From Gigantopelta aegis (taxonomy: Eukaryota > Mollusca > Gastropoda > Neomphalida > Peltospiridae), in assembly GCF_016097555.1 (NCBI RefSeq), contig NC_054706.1, positions 43,872,004 to 43,936,003 of the forward strand: a stretch of 64,000 nt of DNA. Direction: 5' to 3'. Below are positions 37,803 through 49,500 of this stretch, piece after piece. Both the position numbers and the translations under genes were made by a program. The notes under the pieces were generated by a model. It saw nothing but the letters and a program-made list of their open reading frames with translations. It was not told the DNA's origin and ran no database searches. The first letter of the stretch is position 1; the number at the start of each line of letters is the position of its first letter.

Positions 37803-37879
37803 TTTCCACAAAGTCTTTTGTATGCACCATCTCACAGACAGGATGCATGGTACATACCAATGCCTTTGATATGCCAAGG
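37803..37879 (-). mobile_element. SINE fragment
   Basis: Complement of the SINE body (ACAGACAGGATGCATGGTAC...CCTTTGATATGCC), cut by the element at 37880. Confidence 0.65.
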
Positions 37880-38782
37880 CAGTGTTCTAGCTAGGATTTT
37901 GATGGGGCAGGGTGCTAATTTAATTGTAGGGCATTTTTAACGCGAAAATCTTATTTTTGAGGCAAGTGCTGGATATGATCGAATTTTTTACATTCATAAA
38001 TATAATATATGTAGGAATATCTATGCTGGTTTTAATTTACAAAACATTTTTGGAGGGAGGGGACAATCAATTTCTAAACCCAAATTTATTATTCTTAAAT
38101 TTGGATGTTTGACGAAACAGTACATTCATCGCCATATGCAATATTATTGTACTAATGTATTAAATATAGACACTATTAAAAAAATATCGTTCCAGTTATG
38201 CCTACATAGACCAAATAACCAGTGTTGCTAGTTTACTCTGTGCCATATTATAAGGATGCAATCAATATGTCATTGATAAAGGACTACTGACATTAGTTAA
38301 AACTACATGTATCTTGGTCTGGATATTTGCAAAGGCAAACATTACTTTCAAATATGTACTTATCAAAATAAATTTCACATTTGACGTTCTGTCGAAGTTT
38401 ATCATGATGGTCTGCTTTCAACTAGGTGTTTGCTAGGTGGTGTGTGGTGGTGTGTGGTTATGTGCGTGACGGTGTGAGGATTACTTCGCATTCAAGCTCG
38501 TCTGCAGTCATATCGACTAACAATAGAAAGAAAAAAAATGCCACCTTACTGCTGTCGGCTTTCACAACTATGGCTAAGCAATGTATTGTCAAACTTTTTT
38601 AGTTGGGAATTCAGACTCGTAACAACACTGTACACGCTTTGAGAGGAAAGCAAGATTTTGTATTTTTGTTTGGCAATGAATTAGGGCAGGGCGGCGAGGC
38701 GGTGCAGCAACAAACACGGCAGGGCGGCACAAAACTGGGGCAGGGCGCAGCGCCCCTCTATTTATTGCTATCTAGAACACTG
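37880..38782. mobile_element. hAT-like non-autonomous element
   Basis: Inverted termini CAGTGTTCTAGCTAGG / CTATCTAGAACACTG; direct flank CCAAGG (7 bp if the terminal G is shared). The interior has GGGGCAGGG-type blocks. Sits inside a SINE fragment. Confidence 0.8.
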
Positions 38783-39344
38783 CCAAGGATTTCCGATTGT
38801 GACAATTTATAAATAGTGACACCATCACACAGGTGTTCTAGTAAACTAGTACTGTGTTAAAAAAATAAAAATGACCAAGAAGAACATTATGCTACTAATA
38901 AATATTGTAGTTTATAGATCATTTAGGTCTATGATGGAATCAATATTACAAATATTTCTATTTATATAGTTAGTATTACTTATTTTTTAAAAAAACCCAT
39001 AAATATTAAATTTAAATAATATCAATTATATTGCAATACATATTGAAATATGGTTTATTATATTGCAATACGGTTTTGACGGATATTTAGTGTCATTATG
39101 TAATATACAATCCCATGTCTTGTTTCTCATTGGATACTGAATTAATATTCTGATTACTATTAGAGAATGAGAAACAAAGATTGTATCCTGTTATTAATAT
39201 TAGACATGGTGACATTTTGGTCCTTGGAATGTTGGGATGGTATGATTGATAATCCCTGCATATAAGTTGTACACCTGATATCATTATCAAGAGATTTGGG
39301 CGATTTGGGTAAACAGATTTGAGGCACATGCAAAACGTGCTTAC

Positions 39345-39644
39345 CCAACAGTGTCTGTCTTAAGATGTGAACATTCTCTAGTACTTTTTCACAATGATCG
39401 TGTGAAACACCCATTGCCTGCAACTGCGACAATTGTAGCTGACATACCTACAATAACAAAAACAATTGTTAAAACTGCGTTTTAACGGGAATGTATACAC
39501 AAGATGAATGAGAACGCGGCCATATTGGAAAAACCCGCGATCGCTACTCACCGATTGGAGAGTTTTAAATCCATACGCATCAAATGTATCTGCATATTGT
39601 TTACACATAAATGTTCCCAACCATCTTTCAACAGGACCGGGCAT
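39345..39644 (-). CDS. N-terminal SAM-domain protein exons 1-2 (possible 5' end of the RAI1/TCF20-like gene)
   Basis: Exon 1, 39644-39552, starts MPGPVERWLGTFMCKQYADT and ends TCG|GTGAGT in phase 0. Exon 2, 39447-39345, has acceptor attgtag, runs VCQLQLSQLQAMGVSHDHCE then KVLENVHILRQTLL and ends G|GTAAGC in phase 1. Together they give about 65 residues with the SAM pattern: WL...QY...F, a middle helix, then QLxxMGV..HxEKxLxxVxxLR. SAM domains mediate homo- or hetero-oligomerisation in scaffold and chromatin proteins. I cannot name the family from the SAM alone. No further exon with the matching phase was found before 15075, where the RAI1/TCF20-like ATG exon starts in exactly the required phase. 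The alternative is a separate SAM gene with unrecognised exons, or read-through past the donor to a stop near 39160. Confidence 0.7.
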
Positions 39645-39657
39645 CTTCTAATAAATA

Positions 39658-39705
39658 TCAAACAAAAGATAGTAGGAATTTAGTCTCCAGTAAATACGAA
39701 GCCAT
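39658..39705 (-). other. small upstream ORF before the SAM start codon
   Basis: A 15-codon frame (MASYLLETKFLLSFV then TGA) ends 13 nt before the SAM-domain ATG. If the 5' UTR reaches this far it could dampen or gate translation of the main frame. The transcript start is unknown. Confidence 0.3.
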
Positions 39706-39790
39706 GATTCCGTAACTTTAGCATAATGGCTGAAAGTCACGTGACTTATTTTAGGTCACCTCGTGACACTAACGTTTTACAAAAACAAGC
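39700..39790 (-). promoter_or_regulatory. candidate promoter with palindromic E-box GTCACGTGAC
   Basis: GTCACGTGAC at 39737-39746 is the full 10-bp palindromic E-box bound by USF and MiT/TFE bHLH-ZIP factors. It is about 95 bp upstream of the SAM-domain ATG on the minus strand and is followed by a second half-site pair (AGGTCACCTCGTGAC). No TATA box is clear. Position and motif suggest a promoter; there is no transcript evidence. Confidence 0.35.
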
Positions 39791-40079
39791 TTTCTTTGTT
39801 AGTCTAGTAACTTCTTGTTCACCCTATCACACATTTACATTAAATAGTTTGCATTTTTTTAATTTTTGACTAAAAAATGTAATTACAATAACGCAGATGC
39901 CCTTTTGCGCATTTGTTTTTATGGCGCTGTTGTTCACACTGATTCATTATTAACCAGTGGCTAATCGTTGATACGCTAGCATTTTTGAACGGTTAATACC
40001 AGTTGATTATGCAATGACCATGTTCAAATCATTTATTTTATATGAAATTAGCATGTTATGTATTAGTCTATGCCTAATA

Positions 40080-40630
40080 CCCGTGGGAACGTCATCTGGA
40101 GTGGGGATAAGAACACAAAAAAAAAAAAACTTATGTTAATTTTAAGTGATCGAAGTCAATTTTTTTTTTTCAATATGTAACTGTTTCTTCCATAAAGTAA
40201 TGGTAATGGCTTGCAGATATTTATTTACAGTCCGCTCACAGGGAGCGTCGTTTATTTTTTTTTTTTACGATGGAATTTACTACAAAGTAATTTCTGAGCA
40301 GACTTTTAAATTGAACATTTTTTTTTTTTTTTTTTTTTTAATTTCCAAAATACTTTTACTTTTCGTCAAACCAAACTGAAATTATTTATAAAAAAACATT
40401 TTTGTAGGATAGGACCTACTATAAAGTCTTTGAAAAAGATATTATTAATTTTTTTTTTTTTTTTTTTATGTTGATCCATAGATCATCCCCATACTGTCTG
40501 TAATAATTAAAAATTAAGTCAAAAGTAAATCTATTATTGGTCGTTTTGTGCCAGAAATATCTGTATATGGTATAATGAAGTAAAAAAGAAAAGAAAAGAG
40601 AAAAAAAAAAAAAAAAAAAAAAGGGGGAAG
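40080..40630. repeat. cluster of long A/T homopolymers
   Basis: T22 at 40318-40339, T19 at 40449-40467, A22 at 40601-40622, plus shorter runs, all within 550 bp upstream of the SAM promoter candidate. Confidence 0.9.
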
Positions 40631-41929
40631 AAATTTAACTTTAAAAAGTCAAACGAAAAGGTCTAGAAATTTTTTCATATTTTAACAGTTCCCATTTGCG
40701 GACCTCCACCAACTATATTCTTGTTATAATACTGATTGCATAAATACAATACTAGACCTGTAATTTTGATCAAATATGCACAGTGGTAAGTGATGTTACA
40801 ATCTCTTGTAACCAATGGCACGTTAAATAAAGTGTTTTACTATTACAGATTTTCAGCTTATTTCATAAAAATTAGAAAGTTATAAAACTTTAAACCCCGA
40901 TAAACTTTGAGGTAAAATGACAAATGTTTCACAAAATGTGGGTCTGTAATCTAAACATATTTTGTTATGCAAAGAAAATATTTGGGAGACTTCATAAAGT
41001 ACGTACACTCCAAGGTGAAGTGGGACGTTATGGTATTAATTATGAAGAGCGACATTGTATACAATTGAATGTACCTTAAAGTGTGAACTATATCGGCGAG
41101 GTGAGGGCTTGTGATAAACGCACGAAATGTTTACACGAGGAATGGGGTTCAAAATCCCAGATTTTGCCCCTTATTAGCAATAGTTAGTTTTTGCCACTTC
41201 CGAACGTTGGTACTCATAAATAAAATCGAATTATTCATCTAAAACGTTTATGGAGAAATGGGGAATGTATACCTTGTTTTTGGATAGTACACGTAGTATA
41301 ACGATCATATTTAAAAATAAGACAAACGGTCGAGATAATGTCCAAAAAAAAAGAAAAAAATCCTTTATTTTGATAATTTTTTAAACCCTGGTTTGACCCA
41401 CTGGTACCATTTGGTGCAAGGCCGTCCCACGTTCCTTCAAACGTGGCAATAGAAACTGACATTCTTCAACATAGGCATAGGCATAGGCATTCTTCAACAT
41501 AGGTCTTCAACATTTTTGTCCGAATTAAATGAAAATACCGGAATCTGGTCAACGATGTTTATTCATATTAGCATCACTGCCCAACGGCTATATAGGGCTA
41601 CAAACAAATCACTACACATTTTTACATGGATTACAACTAATATTGTGGCTAGACTGATGGAAATATGTCTTAGTCAAGTTAATTTTGCCCAAATAGCTCC
41701 ATTATTTTTTTGGCCCGAATTTGAAGATTTTCTCCAGCCCAAGAGGGGAGGCAGCGGTCTCGAACGCTTATGTTCTTCACTGAGGAATGATATGGAAGAT
41801 GATTATAATTCAACTGAACAAATAAGCTATAAAACAACACTCACTTTTAAAGACAGTTTCTAAAGTGTGTATTGTGTATGTGTAACTGTGTGTGTATACA
41901 CAGTGTTAAAAAAACTCAAAACATGGTTG

Positions 41930-43501
41930 TATACATATATACATATATACATATTTTATTTAAAAAATACATGTACATTCATATAATATGCAACTGAAGT
42001 AAATCATTTCAACTTTATGTACAATATACAAAAATATGCTGTAATTAATTACAAGTGTTGACAATCTTCCCCCAACCCTACTTCACCGAGACTTGAGTCA
42101 CCAGATTACAATTAGCCAGTGATAATTTTCACATACTTTAAAGAGTACTAAGGCAATGATAACAAATTTATAAATCAGGTCTAAATATAAGAAATAATTG
42201 ATATATGCAAATGTGTCTTTACAAGAATAAATATGTAATTATTCAACAAAGGTCTTATATACAGCAACTCATCACAGAGGTTTAATTATTTTCAAATTCG
42301 AACTTCTAACGTAAATCTTCACCAGGTTTGTACTACTAATATACAATGACAGTAAAAGTAAAGGATTTTTTTTACATTGTGATTGCAAAAGTCACATACC
42401 AAACTAAGTTATGACTGATACAAAGCAAAGCCTTTAAATATATATTTAGCAAGACTTTTAAACTGAACATGTATACTGTCATTTTCTAAGGGTTGTTCCA
42501 TAAAAGATCAAAAGACTGATGTGAAGCATGTGAATGGATATTTGATGGGTACATAGAGAATTTCATGCAAATGATGATTTTTTTATTTATTATATCTATG
42601 AATGGTGATGCTTAACAAACCTCCCCTGAACAAAAGATACAGCTCAACACAGAATCTGATTTGGGGGAAAAAGTAAAAAGAAACCATTTACAAAATAACT
42701 TGAGACAAATGATTAATCCATAACTTTACAAATGTACATGTTATGGTTTATGAATCAAGTTTTATTAATGTTTTTAATGCAGGCTAAAACAATATCTATT
42801 CACCTTTTCCACAATTACAAATCATGCATAATCATTTTGCAAGCATGACGAGATTGTTGTTACAAGAACAATATAATCGAGCACTGTAGGCAGAATATAG
42901 GCCTCCCAAAATACTGGGTTTTGGTCTGAAAACTACAATAACATAGTTTTAACACCTCAAATATTGTTCCGATTACCAAAAAACTCACATCAGTAATAAA
43001 CAATCCCTAAGCAGTTTATTCCAAGACAAGTTTTTATTATTATTAATGAGTCAATTTGAAGTACATATCTCATGAAAACTTTCAATCATAATCATTTAGA
43101 AATATTATAACAATGTGGCACATGTCATCATTCAGTTAAGTTGGATTACGCTTCAGAAAATGTGCACTGTACAAACACCATAAGAGTAAAACAAGCCGGT
43201 TTTGGCTGAAATCAATCTTCAACTCCTCAAATGTTGTCGGTGATTAAAATTCACAGACACACCTGTGACGCATAACAGATCTGTACTGATGGGTGGATGT
43301 GAATGCACTCTCACAAGATTACCCCCACAACCCCCCCCCCCCCCCAAGAAGTTGCTATTAAGGTCCATTTTTTTCATAAACTGATTTCAATGCCAAACAT
43401 CTTCTGTATGTGCCAGTGTGAAACAAGGATTTAGCGCATGATACATCCAATGACTGGAAAGCACTTTGACTTGAGGTACACCAGAGTTGTCAGACAAGGT
43501 A
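41930..43501 (-). other. DRG2: DRG2 3' UTR and flank
   Basis: Downstream of the DRG2 stop the DNA is AT-rich and free of recognised elements apart from a C15 run (43331-43345). Minus-strand AATAAA signals occur near 43034 and 41955, so the 3' UTR may be about 0.5 to 1.6 kb. No other gene is seen. Confidence 0.4.
43331..43345. repeat. C15 homopolymer
   Basis: Fifteen C within the DRG2 3' flank. Confidence 0.95.
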
Positions 43502-43588
43502 TTATTTCTTGACCACTTGTATAACATCCTCATCACACATTAAATGAGTCAGCCCAACTCTCTGTGGACTGTATTTTGTGCTCTTGCC
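43502..43588 (-). CDS. DRG2: DRG2 last exon
   Basis: 87 nt including stop: [20 protein letters not shown] then DVIQVVKK and TAA. The conserved DVIQ(I/V)VKK end is intact. Confidence 0.95.
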   Translation of the reverse strand, partial: GKSTKYSPQRVGLTHLMCDEDVIQVVKK

Positions 43589-46500
43589 CTAAAAGAAAAA
43601 TAAATGATGTTAAAAACTAAAACAAAAACACAAATTAATACATTCATGTTAAAAAGACTGATTACTGAATATGCCAAGTGATCCAGTGAAAAACCAATTA
43701 AAGAAAGATGACAAAATTAGTCCTCTCGCGTAAAAACATGTATTACCATGATCATGATTATTTAACATGAAAAATGTTTCTGTGAAAAATGTGACCAACT
43801 TTTACCACATTTAACAGAAAAAGAAGATGTGGTGATTTGCTATTAACCAGTGTCGGCCAACAATTATTTCACTCATAAAATAAACAATAATGAGTATAAC
43901 CCTTTCTTGCAAAATAGATAACCTATCCAATAAGCACAACCCAAATTAATATTTGCATTTTTAAAAATCCAAGCTAATATCTGTCAAAAATATTAATAAC
44001 TCTCCCCAAAGTATCGATTATTTCGTTTTAAAGTTTGAAAAATAGGACCATAGATTTCAACGCAAAACTGATGAAATTACATCCATAAAAATGTTACCTA
44101 CCCACACAAGTGCATACTTAAATTGCTCTGCTAATGTTCTGTGAATAGCATGACACTGAAAAATAAATAAATAAAATAATAATTTCAAATCTCAGTTGAA
44201 TGGCATACCACTGTATTTAAAATAAGTTCAGTGCACTGTTCATAAAACATTTTTCTTTCTTTCAAATCTCACAGGTTATCATAAAATGGTGAAATTGGTG
44301 AACTTTAAAGCATGATAATATTATCTCTCCCACCTTTTATCCCTGCTCATTTCAGACCCTCCTTATCCTTAAACTTCTATTGATATTCAATTCCACATTC
44401 CAGGCCTTCTCTCTTCTAATATGACCTGGACTAATTTTTAGTGTCTATTTGCTCGATTCATCTGCCATTTCCTAAGATGTAAGCTGAATGAGACCATTAT
44501 TATGTGTTTGGAGATTTACTTCTAAGAAACAACAACCATGCTCGCCTACTACTAAAATGTAGTGTCATGTGGTAGGCCAGTTTTATTAGCAGGGAAGGAT
44601 GAGAAAGCCAAGTGGGCAGTAGAGTACACAATTGGTTTAGTAGACAAACATTAGAGAAAAGATAGGTGGAGAACTCAGAAGATAGAATTGGATAAACAGA
44701 AGATATTTGTTATGCTACGTTAATGAGAATACTAGGCACAAGATGTGGAAAATGACTAGAAGTTTGAACAAATCAATTGAACTTAAGAATTCAGGCTATT
44801 GGAGCTCTGTTCTCAAATTAAATTAACTTTAAAAACACCCCAGCATGAAATGCTCTCTTTATTTTTTCACCACCATAAATCCAAAGAATAAAAAAATTAA
44901 GATATAGCAACCAAAGGATGTGTATCATGTTGCCAGTGATAAACTGGTGAATAGTACCCACCACATGTTCTACTGTTACACCTTTCCGTAAGACTAAACC
45001 GCCATCAAAGTCGGGCCTCTCTTAAAAACAAAAACAGTTTTTATTTATTAAAAGGATTTTAGTAACAATAAACTTAAACTAAGGAACAAATATATTTAAT
45101 TACATAAGGAATTTGAACCGCCATGAAACAATTCCACATTCAGTAAATCATATGAAAAGACAAAGTGACATGCTAACACCTGATGCATGTATAATAGAAA
45201 AATCTACCTCCTCTTAGACTCCAGTGCTCAGCCAACTAAGCTAATATGGAAATTTCCACCAGCTACAGCCAGGAGGATCACTTTATACCAACACTACTCG
45301 AGAAGTTGATTGTTTTTAATCCATTGTTGGGTATAATCAGCCAAGTATCTCATAATTTTTCATTTCAACTTATTTTCGTGATTATATCCAATTAATGTTC
45401 AAGCACCCTGTCCTGGGAACACACCTCAGCTATCTGGGCTGTTTGTCAAGGACAGTGGGTTAGTTGTTAATTGTTAGTGGTTAGTGAGAGAGAAGAGGGT
45501 GTAGTGGCCATACACCTACCCAATGAGTCATTCAAACTCACTCTGGGCTCTGGGTGGGAGCCGGTACCGGGCTGTGAACCCACTACCTACCAACCTTATG
45601 TCTTAACCACGACACACCAGCGAGGCCATTATCACTTTATACCAACATTACTACAAAAGTTGAATGGTTTTAATCTATTGTTTGGTATAATCAGCCAAGA
45701 ATCCCATAATCATATCCATTTTCCCTCTCTGTCCTTTCTTTCATCCACTTACCTCCCCTTTTCTTTGTATAAACTCTAATGAGAGCAAGCTCCTCCCACA
45801 TATAGTATACAAGGTAATCCAAGTTCAGATTCATATTGCAACTGTCGCCATGAAAAATACAAGCATAGTAGATTAAAGTAACAGTATAATTATTTTAAAA
45901 TTGTTACTCATGTTCAACTGTAAGTAACAGAACATGTATTAAAAATGTATTATATCTTTAATAATCAACAGTAAAGTAACAGTTGTAAAAAAAGAAGTTT
46001 ATTCATGTTCAATAATCAACATCAAGGCTATATTATTCATGTCCAATAGTCAACTTCAAAGCTATATTATTGCAAGTATCTCTGAAGAAACGGGTCGAGA
46101 TTGGTAGTCTACCAACTGCAAATAGTACAGGGTTTGCAATTACATGGAATCATGCATCCCGACTCGTAATTTGCTTCCACCCACTTACACTTAAAAAACA
46201 CAAGTTAGGGTCACAACTGACTAGCAATATTTGTTGAAACTTTCTAGGAGTCAAAATTGTTGACATTAACGTAATGTTATATTAATTCATTTTACTGACA
46301 TACAAAATACAATTTATTTGTGCTTTCACTATGAAAAGTGTCTTCCACAGATATATGACTGTCAAAACCTGTGGTAGTATGTGTGAAATGGGTAAAGTTC
46401 TAACTGATAGGCTTATAGCTGCTGACCCTAGTTTCTGAGGTACATACCTTTGTTTGTTTCAAATAAAATTATTTTTAATTACTACAATGACCAGACACAT

Positions 46501-49500
46501 TGGATGTGCCACAATCAATAATTTAATCCAAACATTGCAAGTAATATGCATGTTAACATTAAAAAAGGCTGTCATTGCCGAAATATGTTTACACTGCCTC
46601 AACATTGGGACCAGCAGATTTATAGCTTTATTTTCAATTTTTTCTACATTAAACTTATGAATTAGTTTAAAAACAAAAAAACCTCATGCTTACTGTTAAT
46701 GCTACAGCCATAGATGAATGGTTCAAGAGAAGAAACACTGCCTTTGGAATTGTGTACTGTGATAAAATATGCATAAATTATAACCCGACATGTTGTAAAT
46801 TCCCTGAGTGACTTACCTAACAACAACACTGTGTGGCTGTCGGGCTAGTCTGTCCACCTCTTCTATAGAAATCTGGTCAATTTTGTTATATACCTGAAAC
46901 AAAATATATTACATGTCATATAGTGTCTTCATCAGACCTGAATATAAAACAACAAAGTATTAGAAGAATCAGTCATGTGCACTGATGTGGGATAAAATTA
47001 GTTTTTCCAGTAAACCAGATCACACGGTCATACCAGACAGATTTATTCTGTGTAAGATTACATCATAGAATATATACCGTACTTGCAAAGCTAGGGATGG
47101 GAGAAATGTATATATTTGAATATAAAGCTACAATGTCACCTCTCTGGCCTACACCATCATTTACTAATAGAATTTTACATCACAGTTAAAAGATAAAAGT
47201 TGGAAGATTATTCCAAATGTACTCACATAAAGACATGGCATGTACACTCTACTGCCGAGAATAACATCAACAAACTCGTCAGATGTGCAGTCTTCTCTAA
47301 ACAGTACTTCACAATTGAAGATTTCTGTTGTCATTAAGGAACCAAACACAATATGTATAATATGAACTTGCATGTAACAAGTGTCCCCCCTCCCAGTTGC
47401 TGCCATCTTCTGACACCTATGAATTATCATGTTACCTCAGTACTATTAAACTGATATGCTGCAGAATATTGGCGTGCTGTGATGAACCTCGATTCTTTTA
47501 AAAACAAGCCTTAACACTGGAGTAAACTCGCACTAGCCTCATACTCGCACCCAGGTGAAAAGTGGCGAGTTTCTGTACTCAGCTTTTATCATTTTGTTTT
47601 GTGTTGTTGTGATTTTTTAATCTGTGGAACTGTTCTCCTGGTTTGAAATTCTCAACTGGAATTATTATCAGAAGAGCAGTGGATTGATCTTCCGCTAATG
47701 CCAAAATGAAGTGGCCTGAAAAGTGTATTTCAAATTTAATAAATAAAAGTCCAATGGTTTTATTATGATATTCATCTGTGTTCTGTAAAACGTTAACATA
47801 CAGTAAGTGCTACTTTCAATAAAATATTTTTAATATCACCACATAATAATGGGTCAGGAAATTATGCTCAAGACACATTTAAATATGATTATCAAGGAGA
47901 TATAATTTTAGCCAGGTATGAAAATTATTTACATTATGAATCATGAATTTGTATACGCCCATCTATGAACGGGTCGTATTATGGTATGGCGTTATCCGTC
48001 CGTCTGTTAACCTTTTCTTGTCCAGACCATATCTTGCATACAGGACCATCAAACCTCACACGTAGGATCAACTTCAGATGGCGGTGTGTTGCGTACTATT
48101 ACTAGGTCACTGTGACCTACTTTTCACGGTCTACTGCACATAACAATAAATCCTTTTCCGGACCATATCTTGCATACAGGACCATCAAACCTCACATAGG
48201 AACAACTTGGGATGGCGATGTGTTGCGTACTATTACTAGGTCACTGTGGCCTACTTTTCATGTCTACTGCACATAACAGTAAATCTGTGTCCAGATCATA
48301 TCTTGCATACAGAACCATCAAACCACATGTAGGAACAACTTGGGATGGTGGTGGGTCCAAAACAAACTGTTCATCCATCCCATTGCAAATTTCACATAAT
48401 TAGACTTGAATCATACCTGTAACATATTCATTAATATAGATATGGTTTTCCATCAAACTCCTGGTGGGCATATAATGTACCTCACCAATACTCGTTAGAA
48501 TCACACATGACCACGTAGACAAATAGTGTGAAATTCAGTTGGGCATAGGTTTTTAATCCATGGATGACAAAAATATTTGGGAAAAAACCCCTAAAAACTA
48601 TTTAAACATTTACAAAACCGGTTTTTCACTTTTTAAACACCTGCATTTAAAAAAACCAGGCTTCACAAATTTGGCCGTTTATGAATGCTCATAACATTAG
48701 ATGATAAATTAAATCATCTGGTTCACTGTATTAAACAAAGATACTATATTCATGTAATATCATCTGAACCATCTTCTCATTGCACTTGGTCAAGGTCACC
48801 ATGGAATTGAAAGACACACCTCCACCTTTCTTTGGCTAAAAGAAACAAAAACATTCCAGTATCAACTGCCCTTATGAAAAGCTAATCGCATCAAAATGAA
48901 AAAAGTTGCCATTCAATGAACAAATTCTTAACATAAAATCAAATAACAAAAATGGATTTGCTATAATCCAACTATTTTAGCAGTTTTTTTTTTTTTTTTT
49001 CAAAAATAGCACCCAAAATACGGTTATCCTTACTAAACTAAAAAATTATTTAAGATTAATATTAGCAGGTAATAAATATCCTTATTTAATAATAATAATA
49101 ATAAATATATATATATTTTTTTTTTACAGGGTTGGCCTTCAAAATAATTTATGTTGTGAATGTTCATATGCTTGATTTAAAACCTGTTTCAGTTAACAAT
49201 TTTGGAATTATGATAAAAATATTAAATGATTTTACTGATCTAGACAGGCTTTGTATTTAAGGTGGACTATTGCCCACACACACACCATTGGCCACGTAAA
49301 GTGCTAATCAGATGGGTTACAAACCATCTGCCTAACACAAAATAATGTTGAAATGTTACTTACCTTAAAATATATATTAGGCTTCTGGGCATTTAATCGA
49401 ATACCCACACTTTCAAGTTCAGCCTCCAGTAAACGTCTAGAGTAAAGAAACCCAAGTAAATTTTAGGAATTGAAAAACCAATTTGAAATTCTAAAACATT

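Larger units (their letters stand above)
15076..39344 (-). other. 24-kb putative intron between SAM exons and RAI1/TCF20-like exon
   Basis: Apart from the candidate exon at 21538-21748 I recognise no host coding exon here on either strand. The listed transposable elements fill part of it. The remaining stretches (15.1-15.9, 18.0-19.7, 20.8-21.5, 26.3-27.0, 33.3-35.6 and 38.8-39.3 kb) are AT-rich unique-looking DNA with no supported feature. Confidence 0.4.

Noticed and set aside
41516..41863. 115-codon plus-strand ORF between the SAM and DRG2 genes
   Set aside because: No recognisable domain, starts in a small CATAGG-type repeat and has no supporting splice or start context.
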